From an uncultured Eubacteriales bacterium (lineage in GTDB: Bacteria; Bacillota; Clostridia; Oscillospirales; Acutalibacteraceae): a DNA stretch of 64,000 nt. This document shows positions 53,747-64,000 of this stretch, one piece after another. Positions within the stretch are counted from its first letter, which is position 1; every line of letters starts with the position of its first letter. Where the stretch lies: NCBI GenBank assembly GCA_934462705.1, contig CAKSIH010000006.1, positions 1 to 64,000 on the forward strand. Reading direction: 5' to 3'. The position numbers were made by a program, and so were the translations under genes. Under the pieces are notes generated by a model. It made no database searches. It was given only the letters and a program-made list of their open reading frames with translations, and was not told the DNA's origin.

Positions 53747-55582
53747 TTAATGTGCGAATTGACTATTATAGAGATTTGTATAAAATCCATTTTTAGACAT
53801 CAATTCATTATGGGTTCCTTGCTCTATTATGTCACCATCTTTCATTACCAAAATAAGATCGGCATCACGAATGGTAGATAACCTATGAGCGATAACAAAG
53901 CTAGTTCTACCTTTCATTAAATTGTCAAGGGCTTTCTGAATCAAAATTTCTGTTTTTGTATCTACTGAACTCGTAGCTTCGTCTAAAATTAAAATTTTAG
54001 GATCTGCAATTATAGCTCTGGCTATTGTTAAAAGCTGTTTTTGCCCTTGAGACACATTATCTGCATCTTCATTTAAAATCATATCATATCCCCCAGGCAA
54101 AGTAGAAATAAAGTGATCTACCTGAGCAGCTTTGGCAGCCTTAAATACTTCTTCATCAGTTGCATTAAGTTTTCCGTACCGAATATTATCCTTAATTGAT
54201 GCACTATATAACCAGGTTTCTTGCAAGACCATTCCAAAAGCACTTCTAAGAGAATTTCTAGAAAAATCCTTTATATTATGTCCCTCAACTAAAATGGCAC
54301 CGCCGGTAACATCATAAAATCTCATTAATAATTTAACCATTGTAGTTTTGCCAGCACCTGTCGGCCCAACTATTGCAATGCTTTGACCCGGCTTAACTTT
54401 TGCGGAAAAGTCATTGATAATGGTTTTATTTTTTGTATAGCCAAAGTTTACATGATCAAATTCAATGCTCCCTTTGACATTAATTTTATTTTGATTGTCT
54501 TCATTATTATTTGTATTTATAATTAATGGGTTTGAGGCTTCAGGAATTTCCTCCTCAACAGCCAAAAATTCAAACACACGCTCAGCTGAGGCAGCTGTTT
54601 GTTGCAACATGTTTGAAATTGTTGCAATCTGATTTAAAGGCTGAGTAAACTGTCTAACATACTGTATAAAGGCTTGAATGTCTCCAACAGGTAGCCCTTG
54701 TGTAATTACAAGGTAACCACCTAATATACAGATAGCTACATAACCAATGTTTGAAATAAAAGTCATAACAGGCATATTTATTCCTGATAAGAATTGAGAT
54801 TTCCATGCCGAATTATATAAAATTTTATTGTATTCATCAAATTTTTTAATAGAAGCACTTTCACCGTTAAAGGCTTTCATAATGATGTGCCCACTATACA
54901 TTTCTTCTATGTGCCCATTTACTTTACCCAAATATTCTTGTTGGTCTGCAAAATGCTTTTGAGAGTGTTTAACAATTTTACTTATAATGAACAATGCAAT
55001 AGGAATAATGCAAAAAGCAACTAGGCTCATTTCCCAACTTATAGAAATCATCATTACGAATATCCCGATAATAGTTGTAATTGAGGTTACAAGCTGTGAT
55101 GCACTCTGATTTAGGCTTTGATTAAGAGTATCAACGTCGTTTGTAATTCTAGATAGAACATCTCCCCGACTTGTGGTATCAAAGTAGGATAGGGGAATTC
55201 GATTAATTTTTTCTGAGATTTCTTTTCTTAAATTATAAGTTGTTTTCATAGATACCCCAGACATTATGAAGCCCTGGATATAAGCAAAAATTGAACTTAA
55301 AATATATATAAACAGTAAACTTAAAAGAATTTGAGCAATAGCTTCAAAATCAATTCCGCTGCCTCCTACAAAAGTTGACATAACTCCTTCGTATATTTTT
55401 GTCGTAGCTTGACCTAAAATTTTGGGTCCAACAATATTAAAAATTGTAGATAATATAGCAAATAGAACCACTAAAAATAGTTTTAGTTTATATTTTGATA
55501 AATACTTTCCTAATTTTATAAATGTTCCCTTAAAGTCTTTGGCTTTTGCGCCAGAAGAAACGGATTTCCCTCCTAAACTCAT
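53747..55582 (-). CDS. ABC exporter half-transporter with canonical ATPase site
   Basis: A 611-residue half-exporter: six transmembrane segments in residues ~30-335, then an ATPase domain with Walker A GPTGAGKTTM and Walker B LILDEATSSVD, which keeps the catalytic Glu. The signature is VSQGQKQ rather than the usual SGGQ. The two differences match the partner's opposite ones, as in heterodimeric exporters of the TM287/288 or BmrCD type. It overlaps the upstream gene by 4 bp. Confidence 0.92.
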   Translation of the reverse strand: MSLGGKSVSSGAKAKDFKGTFIKLGKYLSKYKLKLFLVVLFAILSTIFNIVGPKILGQATTKIYEGVMSTFVGGSGIDFEAIAQILLSLLFIYILSSIFAYIQGFIMSGVSMKTTYNLRKEISEKINRIPLSYFDTTSRGDVLSRITNDVDTLNQSLNQSASQLVTSITTIIGIFVMMISISWEMSLVAFCIIPIALFIISKIVKHSQKHFADQQEYLGKVNGHIEEMYSGHIIMKAFNGESASIKKFDEYNKILYNSAWKSQFLSGINMPVMTFISNIGYVAICILGGYLVITQGLPVGDIQAFIQYVRQFTQPLNQIATISNMLQQTAASAERVFEFLAVEEEIPEASNPLIINTNNNEDNQNKINVKGSIEFDHVNFGYTKNKTIINDFSAKVKPGQSIAIVGPTGAGKTTMVKLLMRFYDVTGGAILVEGHNIKDFSRNSLRSAFGMVLQETWLYSASIKDNIRYGKLNATDEEVFKAAKAAQVDHFISTLPGGYDMILNEDADNVSQGQKQLLTIARAIIADPKILILDEATSSVDTKTEILIQKALDNLMKGRTSFVIAHRLSTIRDADLILVMKDGDIIEQGTHNELMSKNGFYTNLYNSQFAH

Positions 55583-57792
55583 TCTAATTCCTCCTTTGAT
55601 AATTGTGATGCGGCTATTTCCCTATATGTTTCGCAATTTTTCAAAAGATCTTTATGCGTTCCTTTACCTACAATTTTTCCTTCATCTAGTACTATAATTT
55701 GCTCAGCGTCCATAATAGTGCTTACTCTTTGAGCTACTATTAGTATTGTGCTGTTTTGCGTATATTCATAAAGGGCCTTACGCAAAGCAGCGTCAGTTTT
55801 AAAATCTAGGGCAGAGAAGCTATCATCAAAAATATATATAGGTGCTTTTTTTACTAAGGCTCTAGCAATAGAAAGTCTCTGCTTTTGCCCACCAGATACA
55901 TTATTTCCACCTTGAGCAATTTCTCTTTTAAATCCTTTTTTATTAGCGTTAATAAACTCCATTGCTTGAGCAACTTCTGCAGCTTTTTTTATTTCTTCAT
56001 CAGATGAACTTGAGTCTCCATAACGTAAGTTTGAAGAAATATCACCTGAAAATAATATTCCCTTTTGAGAGACATACCCTATAGCTTCATGTAGATCATG
56101 CTGTGAGATATCTTTTACGTTAATTCCGTCAAGCAATATTTCACCTTCAGTTACATCATGAAACCTTGGAATGAGATTTATAAGTGTCGATTTACCAGAC
56201 CCAGTCGAGCCAATAAATGCAGTAGTTTTTCCGGGCAAAGCAGTAAAATTAATATTTTCAATTACATTATTTTCTGCATTTTCATACTTAAATGATACAT
56301 TTTTAAATTCTATTATTCCCTTAACCTTATCTTTGGAGAATACTTTAGGTTCCGAGATATCTTTTATGCTAGGTTCAGTTTCTAAAACTTCACAAATTCT
56401 GTTTGCAGATACAGCTGCACGTGGAACCATTATAAACATAACTGAAATAAGTAAAAATGCTAAAATTATCTGCATGGAGTACTGCATAAAAGCCATCATA
56501 TCTCCAACCTGCATTGTAGACTCGGAAATTTGTTTACTTCCAACCCATACTATTAATAGAGAAGATAAGTTCATTATAAGCATCATGGAAGGCATAAGAA
56601 CAGAAATGAGCCTATTTATAAATAAATTGTTTTTGGTAATGTCTTTATTTGTTTCATTAAAGCGCTGCTCTTCAAATTTTTGTGTGCCGAAAGCTCTTAT
56701 AACCATTATGCCGCTTAAATTTTCTCTAGTAATAAGATTCAACTTATCAAGCAGCTTTTGCACTTTGTTAAATTTAGGAATAGCAATGGAAAAGATAGTA
56801 GCAATTAAACTTAATAAAACAATAACTCCAAGTGCAATTACCCAGCTCATAGAGACGCTTTTATTTAGCGCCATAATTATTCCACCTATTCCTAAAATTG
56901 GGGCATAGCAAACAATTCTTATGCCAGTAGCAATAAGCATCTGAATTTGTGTAATATCATTGGTAGTTCTTGTTATTAAGGATGCAGTTGAAAATTTATT
57001 AAATTCATTGCTTGAAAAGCTTTCAACTTTGCTAAAAACAGAGTGCCTTAATTCGCTAGCTGTTTTTGCAGCAATCCTTGAGCCTAAAAAGCTTACTAGT
57101 ATTGCAGCTATTCCGCTTATAAGTGCAAATATTAGCATATGAATACCAGTATTTGCTATATAATTTGTTTCAACTGAGGTTATGTCCATGCCCATTTCAG
57201 TATAAATATTTTTATTAATAGAAACGGCAATATAGTTTGCAATATAAGGGTCAACGCTGTTTATAGATTCTCTTGCTTCGTCAAAGGTAGTGGAGGGAAG
57301 TTGTTCTAAATTAGAGAGTAGTGGATAGATATTACTTATATCAATATTATTAGAGTTGGCGTTTATTTCATTAGAGGAATTTTCCTTAAAATATGCAATA
57401 CATGTAATATATGCACTCTCAAAGGCATTGTTCAAACTTTTCATGTTATCTTTATTTGTAAGAATATAAAGGTTCTCATCCTTTAATTTGGGATAGGTAT
57501 TGACGTATTTATCATAATTTTCATCGCCGCCATTGTTTTTCACAAGAGTATAGGCTTTGTTTGTGACTTCTTTTTCATCATTAGTCATAAATACATTTAC
57601 TAATCTGTAATTATTTTCAGTTAACACATCTGGGGCAGCATTTTCAATTCCGTTTTGTTGTATGCCTACGTTTATTATATTAGACATGAGGTTTGGTAGG
57701 TTTAGGTCTGAAAATGCCTGCAAAAATAAAAGTACAAAACAAACGAGTAAAATAAAAATATGAGGTTTAAGATATTTAAAAATCTTTTTCAT
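55579..57792 (-). CDS. ABC exporter half-transporter with degenerate ATPase site
   Basis: A 737-residue half-exporter. TM1 is followed by an unusual extracytoplasmic insertion of about 140 residues (~50-195) before TM2, then the other membrane segments and an ATPase domain with Walker A GSTGSGKSTL and signature VSGGQKQR. Walker B reads IFDDSFSALD, where Asp replaces the catalytic Glu, making one site of the dimer degenerate. It forms the pair with the downstream gene; substrates of this family include drugs and peptides, unknown here. Confidence 0.92.
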   Translation of the reverse strand: MKKIFKYLKPHIFILLVCFVLLFLQAFSDLNLPNLMSNIINVGIQQNGIENAAPDVLTENNYRLVNVFMTNDEKEVTNKAYTLVKNNGGDENYDKYVNTYPKLKDENLYILTNKDNMKSLNNAFESAYITCIAYFKENSSNEINANSNNIDISNIYPLLSNLEQLPSTTFDEARESINSVDPYIANYIAVSINKNIYTEMGMDITSVETNYIANTGIHMLIFALISGIAAILVSFLGSRIAAKTASELRHSVFSKVESFSSNEFNKFSTASLITRTTNDITQIQMLIATGIRIVCYAPILGIGGIIMALNKSVSMSWVIALGVIVLLSLIATIFSIAIPKFNKVQKLLDKLNLITRENLSGIMVIRAFGTQKFEEQRFNETNKDITKNNLFINRLISVLMPSMMLIMNLSSLLIVWVGSKQISESTMQVGDMMAFMQYSMQIILAFLLISVMFIMVPRAAVSANRICEVLETEPSIKDISEPKVFSKDKVKGIIEFKNVSFKYENAENNVIENINFTALPGKTTAFIGSTGSGKSTLINLIPRFHDVTEGEILLDGINVKDISQHDLHEAIGYVSQKGILFSGDISSNLRYGDSSSSDEEIKKAAEVAQAMEFINANKKGFKREIAQGGNNVSGGQKQRLSIARALVKKAPIYIFDDSFSALDFKTDAALRKALYEYTQNSTILIVAQRVSTIMDAEQIIVLDEGKIVGKGTHKDLLKNCETYREIAASQLSKEELE

Positions 57793-57831
57793 ATTACATA
57801 AATCAGCTCCTTAATAAATTTATTTTTTACT

Positions 57832-57860
57832 ATTTTACATCATTTTTTACCAAAAGTAAA
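57832..57860 (-). promoter_or_regulatory. Predicted promoter for the ABC exporter pair
   Basis: On the minus strand, TTTACT (57855-57860) and TAAAAT (57832-57837) with a 17-bp spacer. Confidence 0.45.
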
Positions 57861-57888
57861 GATTTTTATCAAATTTTAATAAATAAAA

Positions 57889-57986
57889 AATAAAAGCAGT
57901 AATTATCTTCACATTAGTTATACAAATAACTTCTTAAAAATTATAGAATAATTTGTATCTACAAAAGGATATTACTGCTTTTATTT
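57889..57986 (-). terminator. Long inverted repeat with 60-nt centre after prmA
   Basis: AATAAAAGCAGTAAT (about 57889-57903) is repeated inverted as ATTACTGCTTTTATT at about 57971-57985, reaching the prmA stop. On the minus strand the distal arm ends in a T-rich run, so it may terminate the heat-shock operon; the central ~65 bp can fold a smaller hairpin. Confidence 0.6.
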
Positions 57987-58906
57987 TATTTTATTTTTGA
58001 TGCGATCGAAACCCAGCCATTTTCTTCTTTTATATCCAGAATTTTAAATTCGTTTTCTAAAGATACAATAACTTGATTTTTAAATTCTTTTATAATTCCG
58101 CTCATTATGTAAATTGTGTCTTTATGCATATAATTTTTAATATTTTTGTTAAGTTCAATTATAACGTCTGCTACAATGTTTGCAATAATAATATCAAACT
58201 TACCGGAAATTTTGTCTGTAAGATTACCACAAACAGCAGTAAATTTGCTATCTACATTATTAATTTTAGCATTTTCTAGAGAGGTTTTAACGGCTAATTC
58301 ATCAATATCTACTCCGATTGCTTTTTTAGCATTTAAAAGTAAAGATGCTACAGACAAGATCCCACTTCCACAGCCTACATCCAAAACACTTTCATTGCCA
58401 TAAATAAACTGTTCTAAAAATTCTAAACAAAGTCTTGTGGTTTCGTGTGTTCCTGTACCAAATGCAAGACCTGGATCAATATTAAGAATAATACGTTTTT
58501 TTTCGTAGCTTGAGGCATTTTCCCAAGACGGACAAATTAAAATTTTATTTCCAATAGGCATTGGTTTAAAATATTTTTTCCAATTGTTAATAAATGAATC
58601 AACATCGCAGTTTTGCGTTTCAATAGAATTTTTTATATTAGCACAGGTAAGTCTTTCTTTTAAGAATGCTATAGCTTCAATTGGATTTTCCTCCGGGCTT
58701 ATGTACACATGAATAAAACCGTATTCTCTATTTTTTGAAAGAAGATCCTTATCAATTAAATTAATATGCGCTATCTCATTTATTTCATCTTCCAAGTTTG
58801 AATAATCTTCAATGTAAATTCCATAAGGAACTATCATATTTGCAATGTTAGATGCAGTTTCAATGTTTTTAACAGGGATTTTTATTATAATTTCTGTAAA
58901 ATTCAT
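57986..58906 (-). CDS. prmA: Ribosomal protein L11 methyltransferase
   Basis: A 306-residue PrmA. The N-terminal ~115 residues are the L11-binding part; the SAM domain shows LAFGTGTHETTRL and VLDVGCGSGILSV and IIANIVADVI. It trimethylates L11. The ATG at 58906 lies 6 nt after GGAG and overlaps the dnaJ stop region, so the two are coupled. Confidence 0.95.
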   Translation of the reverse strand: MNFTEIIIKIPVKNIETASNIANMIVPYGIYIEDYSNLEDEINEIAHINLIDKDLLSKNREYGFIHVYISPEENPIEAIAFLKERLTCANIKNSIETQNCDVDSFINNWKKYFKPMPIGNKILICPSWENASSYEKKRIILNIDPGLAFGTGTHETTRLCLEFLEQFIYGNESVLDVGCGSGILSVASLLLNAKKAIGVDIDELAVKTSLENAKINNVDSKFTAVCGNLTDKISGKFDIIIANIVADVIIELNKNIKNYMHKDTIYIMSGIIKEFKNQVIVSLENEFKILDIKEENGWVSIASKIK

Positions 58907-58907
58907 T

Positions 58908-60080
58908 TTAATCTCCAAAGATATTCTTTAATTTTTCAAAAAAGCCTGTTCTTTTTTTATAGCTTTTTTCTGTAATTTCTTTATCAAACTCCATAAGAAG
59001 TTCTTTTTGTTTTGCGGTAAGCTGAGATGGTACCTCAATAGTTACTTTTACATACTGATCTCCCCTGGACTTACTGCCAAGCTTTTCTATTCCTTTACCC
59101 CTAAGTTTGAATACATCACCTGGTTGAGTTCCTTCATGCACTTTGTAACTTACTTTTCCATCGATAGTTGGAACGATTACCTCAGCCCCCAACGCTGCTT
59201 GTGTAAATGTAATAGGAAGTTCGCAATATACATCGTAACCTTTCCGTTCAAATATAGTGTGAGGTCTAACACTTATATATACATGTAAATCTCCTGCAGG
59301 GCCTCCATTTGTACCCGCATTGCCATGTCCGCTAACATTTAAAATTTGACCATTATCAATACCAGCAGGACCATTAACTTCAATTTTTTTGGAAGATTTT
59401 ACTTTTCCTGCACCGGAGCACTTAGAGCAGGGAGAATCAACGACCTTTCCGGAACCATGACATTTATTACATACCTGTGAGCTTTGAACCACACCAAAAG
59501 GCGTTCTTTGAGTAACCGTAGTTTGACCTGACCCTCCGCATACGGAACAAGTTTTAGCTGAAGTTCCGGGTTTTGCACCAGAACCATGACATTCAGGGCA
59601 AGCAGCTATAACAGTATAACTTACTTCTTTTTTACAGCCTTTTGCTGCTTCCTCAAAAGATATATTAAGATTAATTTGAACGTCTGAACCACGCCTTGGG
59701 GCATTAGGGTTTGCACGACGACTTCTAGCACCAAATCCGCCAAAGTCTCCTCCAAAAAAGCTGCTAAAAATGTCTCCCAAATCTATATCTTGATAAAACC
59801 CACCAGATCCATATCCACCGGCACCACCAGCTCCATATGTGGGATCTACACCGGCATGGCCAAATTGGTCATACCTTGCTTTTTTTTGTTTATCCGATAA
59901 AACTTCATATGCTTCATTTACTTCTTTAAAGTTTTTTTCTGCATCTTTGTTTCCCGGATTTAAATCAGGATGATATTTTTTTGCTTGTTTTCTATAAGCC
60001 TTTTTTATTTCATCATCTGAAGCATTTTTTGAAATGCCTAAAATTTCGTAATAGTCTCTTTTATTAGCCAAGTTTTTCAT
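58908..60080 (-). CDS. dnaJ: Chaperone protein DnaJ
   Basis: A 390-residue type I DnaJ. The J domain has YHPDLNPG (HPD that activates DnaK), followed by a Gly/Phe/Tyr-rich linker, four CxxCxGxG zinc repeats ([32 protein letters not shown]) and the C-terminal substrate domains. AAGGAG precedes the ATG. It is separated from dnaK by the metalloprotease gene. Confidence 0.97.
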   Translation of the reverse strand: MKNLANKRDYYEILGISKNASDDEIKKAYRKQAKKYHPDLNPGNKDAEKNFKEVNEAYEVLSDKQKKARYDQFGHAGVDPTYGAGGAGGYGSGGFYQDIDLGDIFSSFFGGDFGGFGARSRRANPNAPRRGSDVQINLNISFEEAAKGCKKEVSYTVIAACPECHGSGAKPGTSAKTCSVCGGSGQTTVTQRTPFGVVQSSQVCNKCHGSGKVVDSPCSKCSGAGKVKSSKKIEVNGPAGIDNGQILNVSGHGNAGTNGGPAGDLHVYISVRPHTIFERKGYDVYCELPITFTQAALGAEVIVPTIDGKVSYKVHEGTQPGDVFKLRGKGIEKLGSKSRGDQYVKVTIEVPSQLTAKQKELLMEFDKEITEKSYKKRTGFFEKLKNIFGD

Positions 60081-60155
60081 ATCTCCTTATCTTAAATAAA
60101 AGATTTTTATGCAATTCACAATAAAAATTTTGATAATAAATTGAATTTAAAAATG

Positions 60156-61607
60156 CTAAATTTGTTGTTGACAATATAAGGTTAGTAAAATTGAAATTGT
60201 ACTTAATAGTACCGTTTGAAGCCAGTATTTACCTGCTTTTTTAGATAATTCTTTAAGATTGTTCTTATTTTTCTCAATACTATTGGAATCATTTTCTAGG
60301 TTTAAGTCATCTAAATTTTTAATATCTTTATCAAGAATTTCCGTAACGCGTTCTGTATCTTTTTCTATAGTATCATTATTTTGGATTTCTTCAATATTAG
60401 ATTTTTTATCTTTATTTAGTACTGTTTTCTCAGAAACATTTTCAGTATCTTTGAAATTTTCTTTTAATTCATTATTATTTTGAATTTCTAAATTTCCATC
60501 GGCAAAAACCTTTTCTGCATTTACATTTAGCTCATTAATATCATTATTGGATTTCTCATTTACAGTTTTTGCATGTGTGCTGTTTTTTTCTGTTATTCTA
60601 GATTTTAAAGTAAAGAATAATTGTCTTATAAGCTTAGCTAAATTTACGCCACTGCGAATTGACCTATCAATTAAAAGTATTGAAAGCGGAGTAATTGCAT
60701 ATTGTGCAAAAGAACGAACTTTTAATGAGCGTATATTTCTCTTTGCTGTTTTTAAGCCCTCTTCACCATATTTACTTAAAACAATTTTCTCTCCACCATT
60801 TTGTAAAAAGTATTCCTCTGGTAAAATATTTCCTTCATTTACTGCGTTAATCATGTCTGCAATTACATTTGGTCCCTTCTCTTTTTTCCATTCAGAGACA
60901 AGTTCATTATGAACTAAATATGAAGCTCCACCGCCTTTGGTGACTGGCGCAAAAATAAGCTTTGGTTTATACTCATCAGAGTAAAATTTATCAATATTTT
61001 TGTCTATTTGATCATGAGTAGGGAACTTTATAAAAAGAGAAAAAAATTTATTATTTTTTAAATTTGATTCAACCATCTCATGACTTAATTTGCGAATGCT
61101 TTCCTTATCATAAAGGTTCGGATTGTTCTGCGATGTTATGCCTTCTTCAAAGCTAATGGAATGTTTATATGGAAATTTAGCATATTTTTTACATGTTTTT
61201 AATCTATTGCAAAGTTCAGCATGAGTCATTTCATGTGCAACTGTGTTAACGTCTTTAGTTGTTTTTTCCGTTAATAAAATTAAATCTTCTGTAGGGCTAT
61301 AGGCACCGCCACCACACATAGCTTTTATAAAATTAGCAGACGATGAGTCGTCCTCAAAAATATTTATTGTAGAGTCAAATGTTCTTTCAAGGCCTGTATT
61401 TTTTTTCATAAGCTCCTGTGCATTCTGTGCTATAGGCATGAAAGATTCACGTTTTTGGGCCATGTACCAAGAAAAAAGGTTTTGCCAAGAACAGTTTTTA
61501 CTGTTATATATAATTTGGCTTTCAGGAATAGGATTTACTGCAAAAGACGCACAAGAAATGGAGGAAACCATCCCTAATATTAAAATTGATGCAATTATTT
61601 TTTTCAT
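60156..61607 (-). CDS. Secreted or membrane-anchored HEMTH metalloprotease-like protein
   Basis: A 483-residue protein. A signal peptide (~1-23) is followed by an extracytoplasmic part with the zinc motif HEMTH (His125-Glu126...His129) and a candidate third ligand in SFEEG (Glu154/155), the spacing of gluzincin-type proteases. A Cys-containing region (CGGG) precedes it. Residues ~345-455 are Asn/Lys/Glu-rich and disordered, and a C-terminal segment (~460-478) could span the membrane. The gene lies inside the heat-shock operon between dnaK and dnaJ, 74 bp from dnaJ, which is unusual. The ATG at 61607 lies after AGGAG. Family not recognised beyond the zinc motif. Confidence 0.8.
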   Translation of the reverse strand: MKKIIASILILGMVSSISCASFAVNPIPESQIIYNSKNCSWQNLFSWYMAQKRESFMPIAQNAQELMKKNTGLERTFDSTINIFEDDSSSANFIKAMCGGGAYSPTEDLILLTEKTTKDVNTVAHEMTHAELCNRLKTCKKYAKFPYKHSISFEEGITSQNNPNLYDKESIRKLSHEMVESNLKNNKFFSLFIKFPTHDQIDKNIDKFYSDEYKPKLIFAPVTKGGGASYLVHNELVSEWKKEKGPNVIADMINAVNEGNILPEEYFLQNGGEKIVLSKYGEEGLKTAKRNIRSLKVRSFAQYAITPLSILLIDRSIRSGVNLAKLIRQLFFTLKSRITEKNSTHAKTVNEKSNNDINELNVNAEKVFADGNLEIQNNNELKENFKDTENVSEKTVLNKDKKSNIEEIQNNDTIEKDTERVTEILDKDIKNLDDLNLENDSNSIEKNKNNLKELSKKAGKYWLQTVLLSTISILLTLYCQQQI

Positions 61608-61647
61608 TATAAATCTCCTAAAAATAAATATCCTTTGTAATGCTACG

Positions 61648-61707
61648 TATGGTGCTACCTTTGTTATAATCAAATAAATTGAAAGCTCATACAAAGATAG
61701 CACCATA
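61648..61707 (-). promoter_or_regulatory. Stem-loop between dnaK and the metalloprotease gene
   Basis: A 17-bp stem (61648-61664 with 61691-61707, one mismatch) with a 26-nt loop. No T run follows on the minus strand, so it may be a processing or stability site, not a strong terminator. Confidence 0.55.
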
Positions 61708-61713
61708 TAAAAA

Positions 61714-63588
<1,875 letters not shown>

Positions 63589-63618
63589 TTATTAATTAAA
63601 TAAAAGAGCACTAGCCCC

Positions 63619-64000
63619 TTAATTTGCAACAATAACCATAGCATGGCGAATTACTTTATCACCAAGTTTGTATCCTTTTTGAAAAACTTCAAAAATAACA
63701 TTTTCATCTAAGTTTTCATCATCAATATGCGAAATAGCATTATGAATATTAGGGTTAAAGTCATCACCTTTTTCGGCAAAAGCTTCAACATTTAATTTCG
63801 ATAAAGAAGCATTTAATTGATCTTTTATCATTAAAAGTCCTTTTTTATAATTTTCATCAGCTTTTTCACTGGACTTCAGAGCCATATCTATACTGTCAGC
63901 TATAGGTAAAATTTCTACAACTGTATTACTAACGGCATTATCATAAATTTGAAATTTATCTTTTTCTGTTCTTTTTCTGTAATTATCATATTCAGCTGCT
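63619..64000 (-). CDS. grpE: Nucleotide exchange factor GrpE, 5'-truncated by window edge
   Basis: The reading frame is open from the end of the window to TAA at 63619. It contains AEYDNYRKRTEKDK, the end of the long GrpE helix, and the C-terminal beta domain with EVFQKGYKLGDKVIRHAMV. GrpE releases ADP from DnaK. The start and the rest of the operon (hrcA if present) lie outside the window. Confidence 0.93.
   Translation of the reverse strand, partial: AAEYDNYRKRTEKDKFQIYDNAVSNTVVEILPIADSIDMALKSSEKADENYKKGLLMIKDQLNASLSKLNVEAFAEKGDDFNPNIHNAISHIDDENLDENVIFEVFQKGYKLGDKVIRHAMVIVAN

Noticed and set aside
56171..56908. 245-codon plus-strand ORF inside the ABC exporter gene
   Set aside because: Antisense shadow of the well-conserved transporter.

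Overview
The window is AT-rich and its gene set is that of a low-GC Gram-positive of the class Clostridia. Evidence for this: ribosomal-protein leaders of the Firmicutes type ahead of rplJ and infC, hemZ, the nadD-yqeK pair, a CD1247-type protein, dprA/comEA, TTG and GTG starts with strong GGAGG sites, and the grpE-dnaK-dnaJ-prmA order. An Oscillospiraceae/Ruminococcaceae-like lineage is plausible but cannot be shown from sequence alone. Secreted proteases, a very large low-complexity coiled-coil protein, a poly(A) tract at an ORF junction and a decayed rsfS would fit a host-associated, somewhat eroded genome (inference).

Layout. 1-3.2 kb: tandem-repeat and Q/K/N-rich coiled-coil protein(s), split at an 11-A tract. 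3.3-11.1 kb (minus): recJ-rel-MBL hydrolase-hemZ-uridine kinase-like-comEA run. 11.2-12.4 kb (plus): L10 leader, rplJ-rplL. 12.6-15.2 kb (minus): a three-domain methyltransferase/double glycosyltransferase. 15.2-16.0 kb: long non-coding stretch. 16.0-17.1 kb (minus): secreted papain-like protease. 17.2-18.6 kb: L20 leader, infC-rpmI-rplT. 18.6-33.5 kb: long plus-strand housekeeping operon trmH-like, dprA, topA, trmFO, plsX, rnc, radical SAM, smc, ftsY, rdgB, yhbY, nadD, yqeK, then an rsfS remnant. 34.0-37.4 kb: rpsU, YqeG phosphatase, aroQ, Xaa-Pro peptidase, efp, CD1247-like protein. 37.5-39.2 kb: ABC substrate-binding lipoprotein and permease without an ATPase.

39.4-51.5 kb holds the most unusual part: an uninterrupted single-strand set of phage head and contractile-tail genes (PBSX-type terminase, portal, protease, capsid, connectors, sheath, tube, LysM protein, hub, spike, gp25, gpJ, gpI, fibre). 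It has no integrase, repressor, replication or lysis gene, and lacks the tail-assembly chaperone and tape-measure genes expected between tube and LysM protein. It ends at a strong terminator just before galU. It looks like a domesticated, PBSX- or gene-transfer-agent-like particle, or a decayed prophage; competence genes comEA and dprA are in the same window.

51.7-64 kb: galU with an N-terminal signal-like extension, a VanY-type D,D-carboxypeptidase, a heterodimeric ABC exporter, and the heat-shock operon grpE-dnaK-dnaJ-prmA with a secreted HEMTH metalloprotease gene inserted between dnaK and dnaJ.
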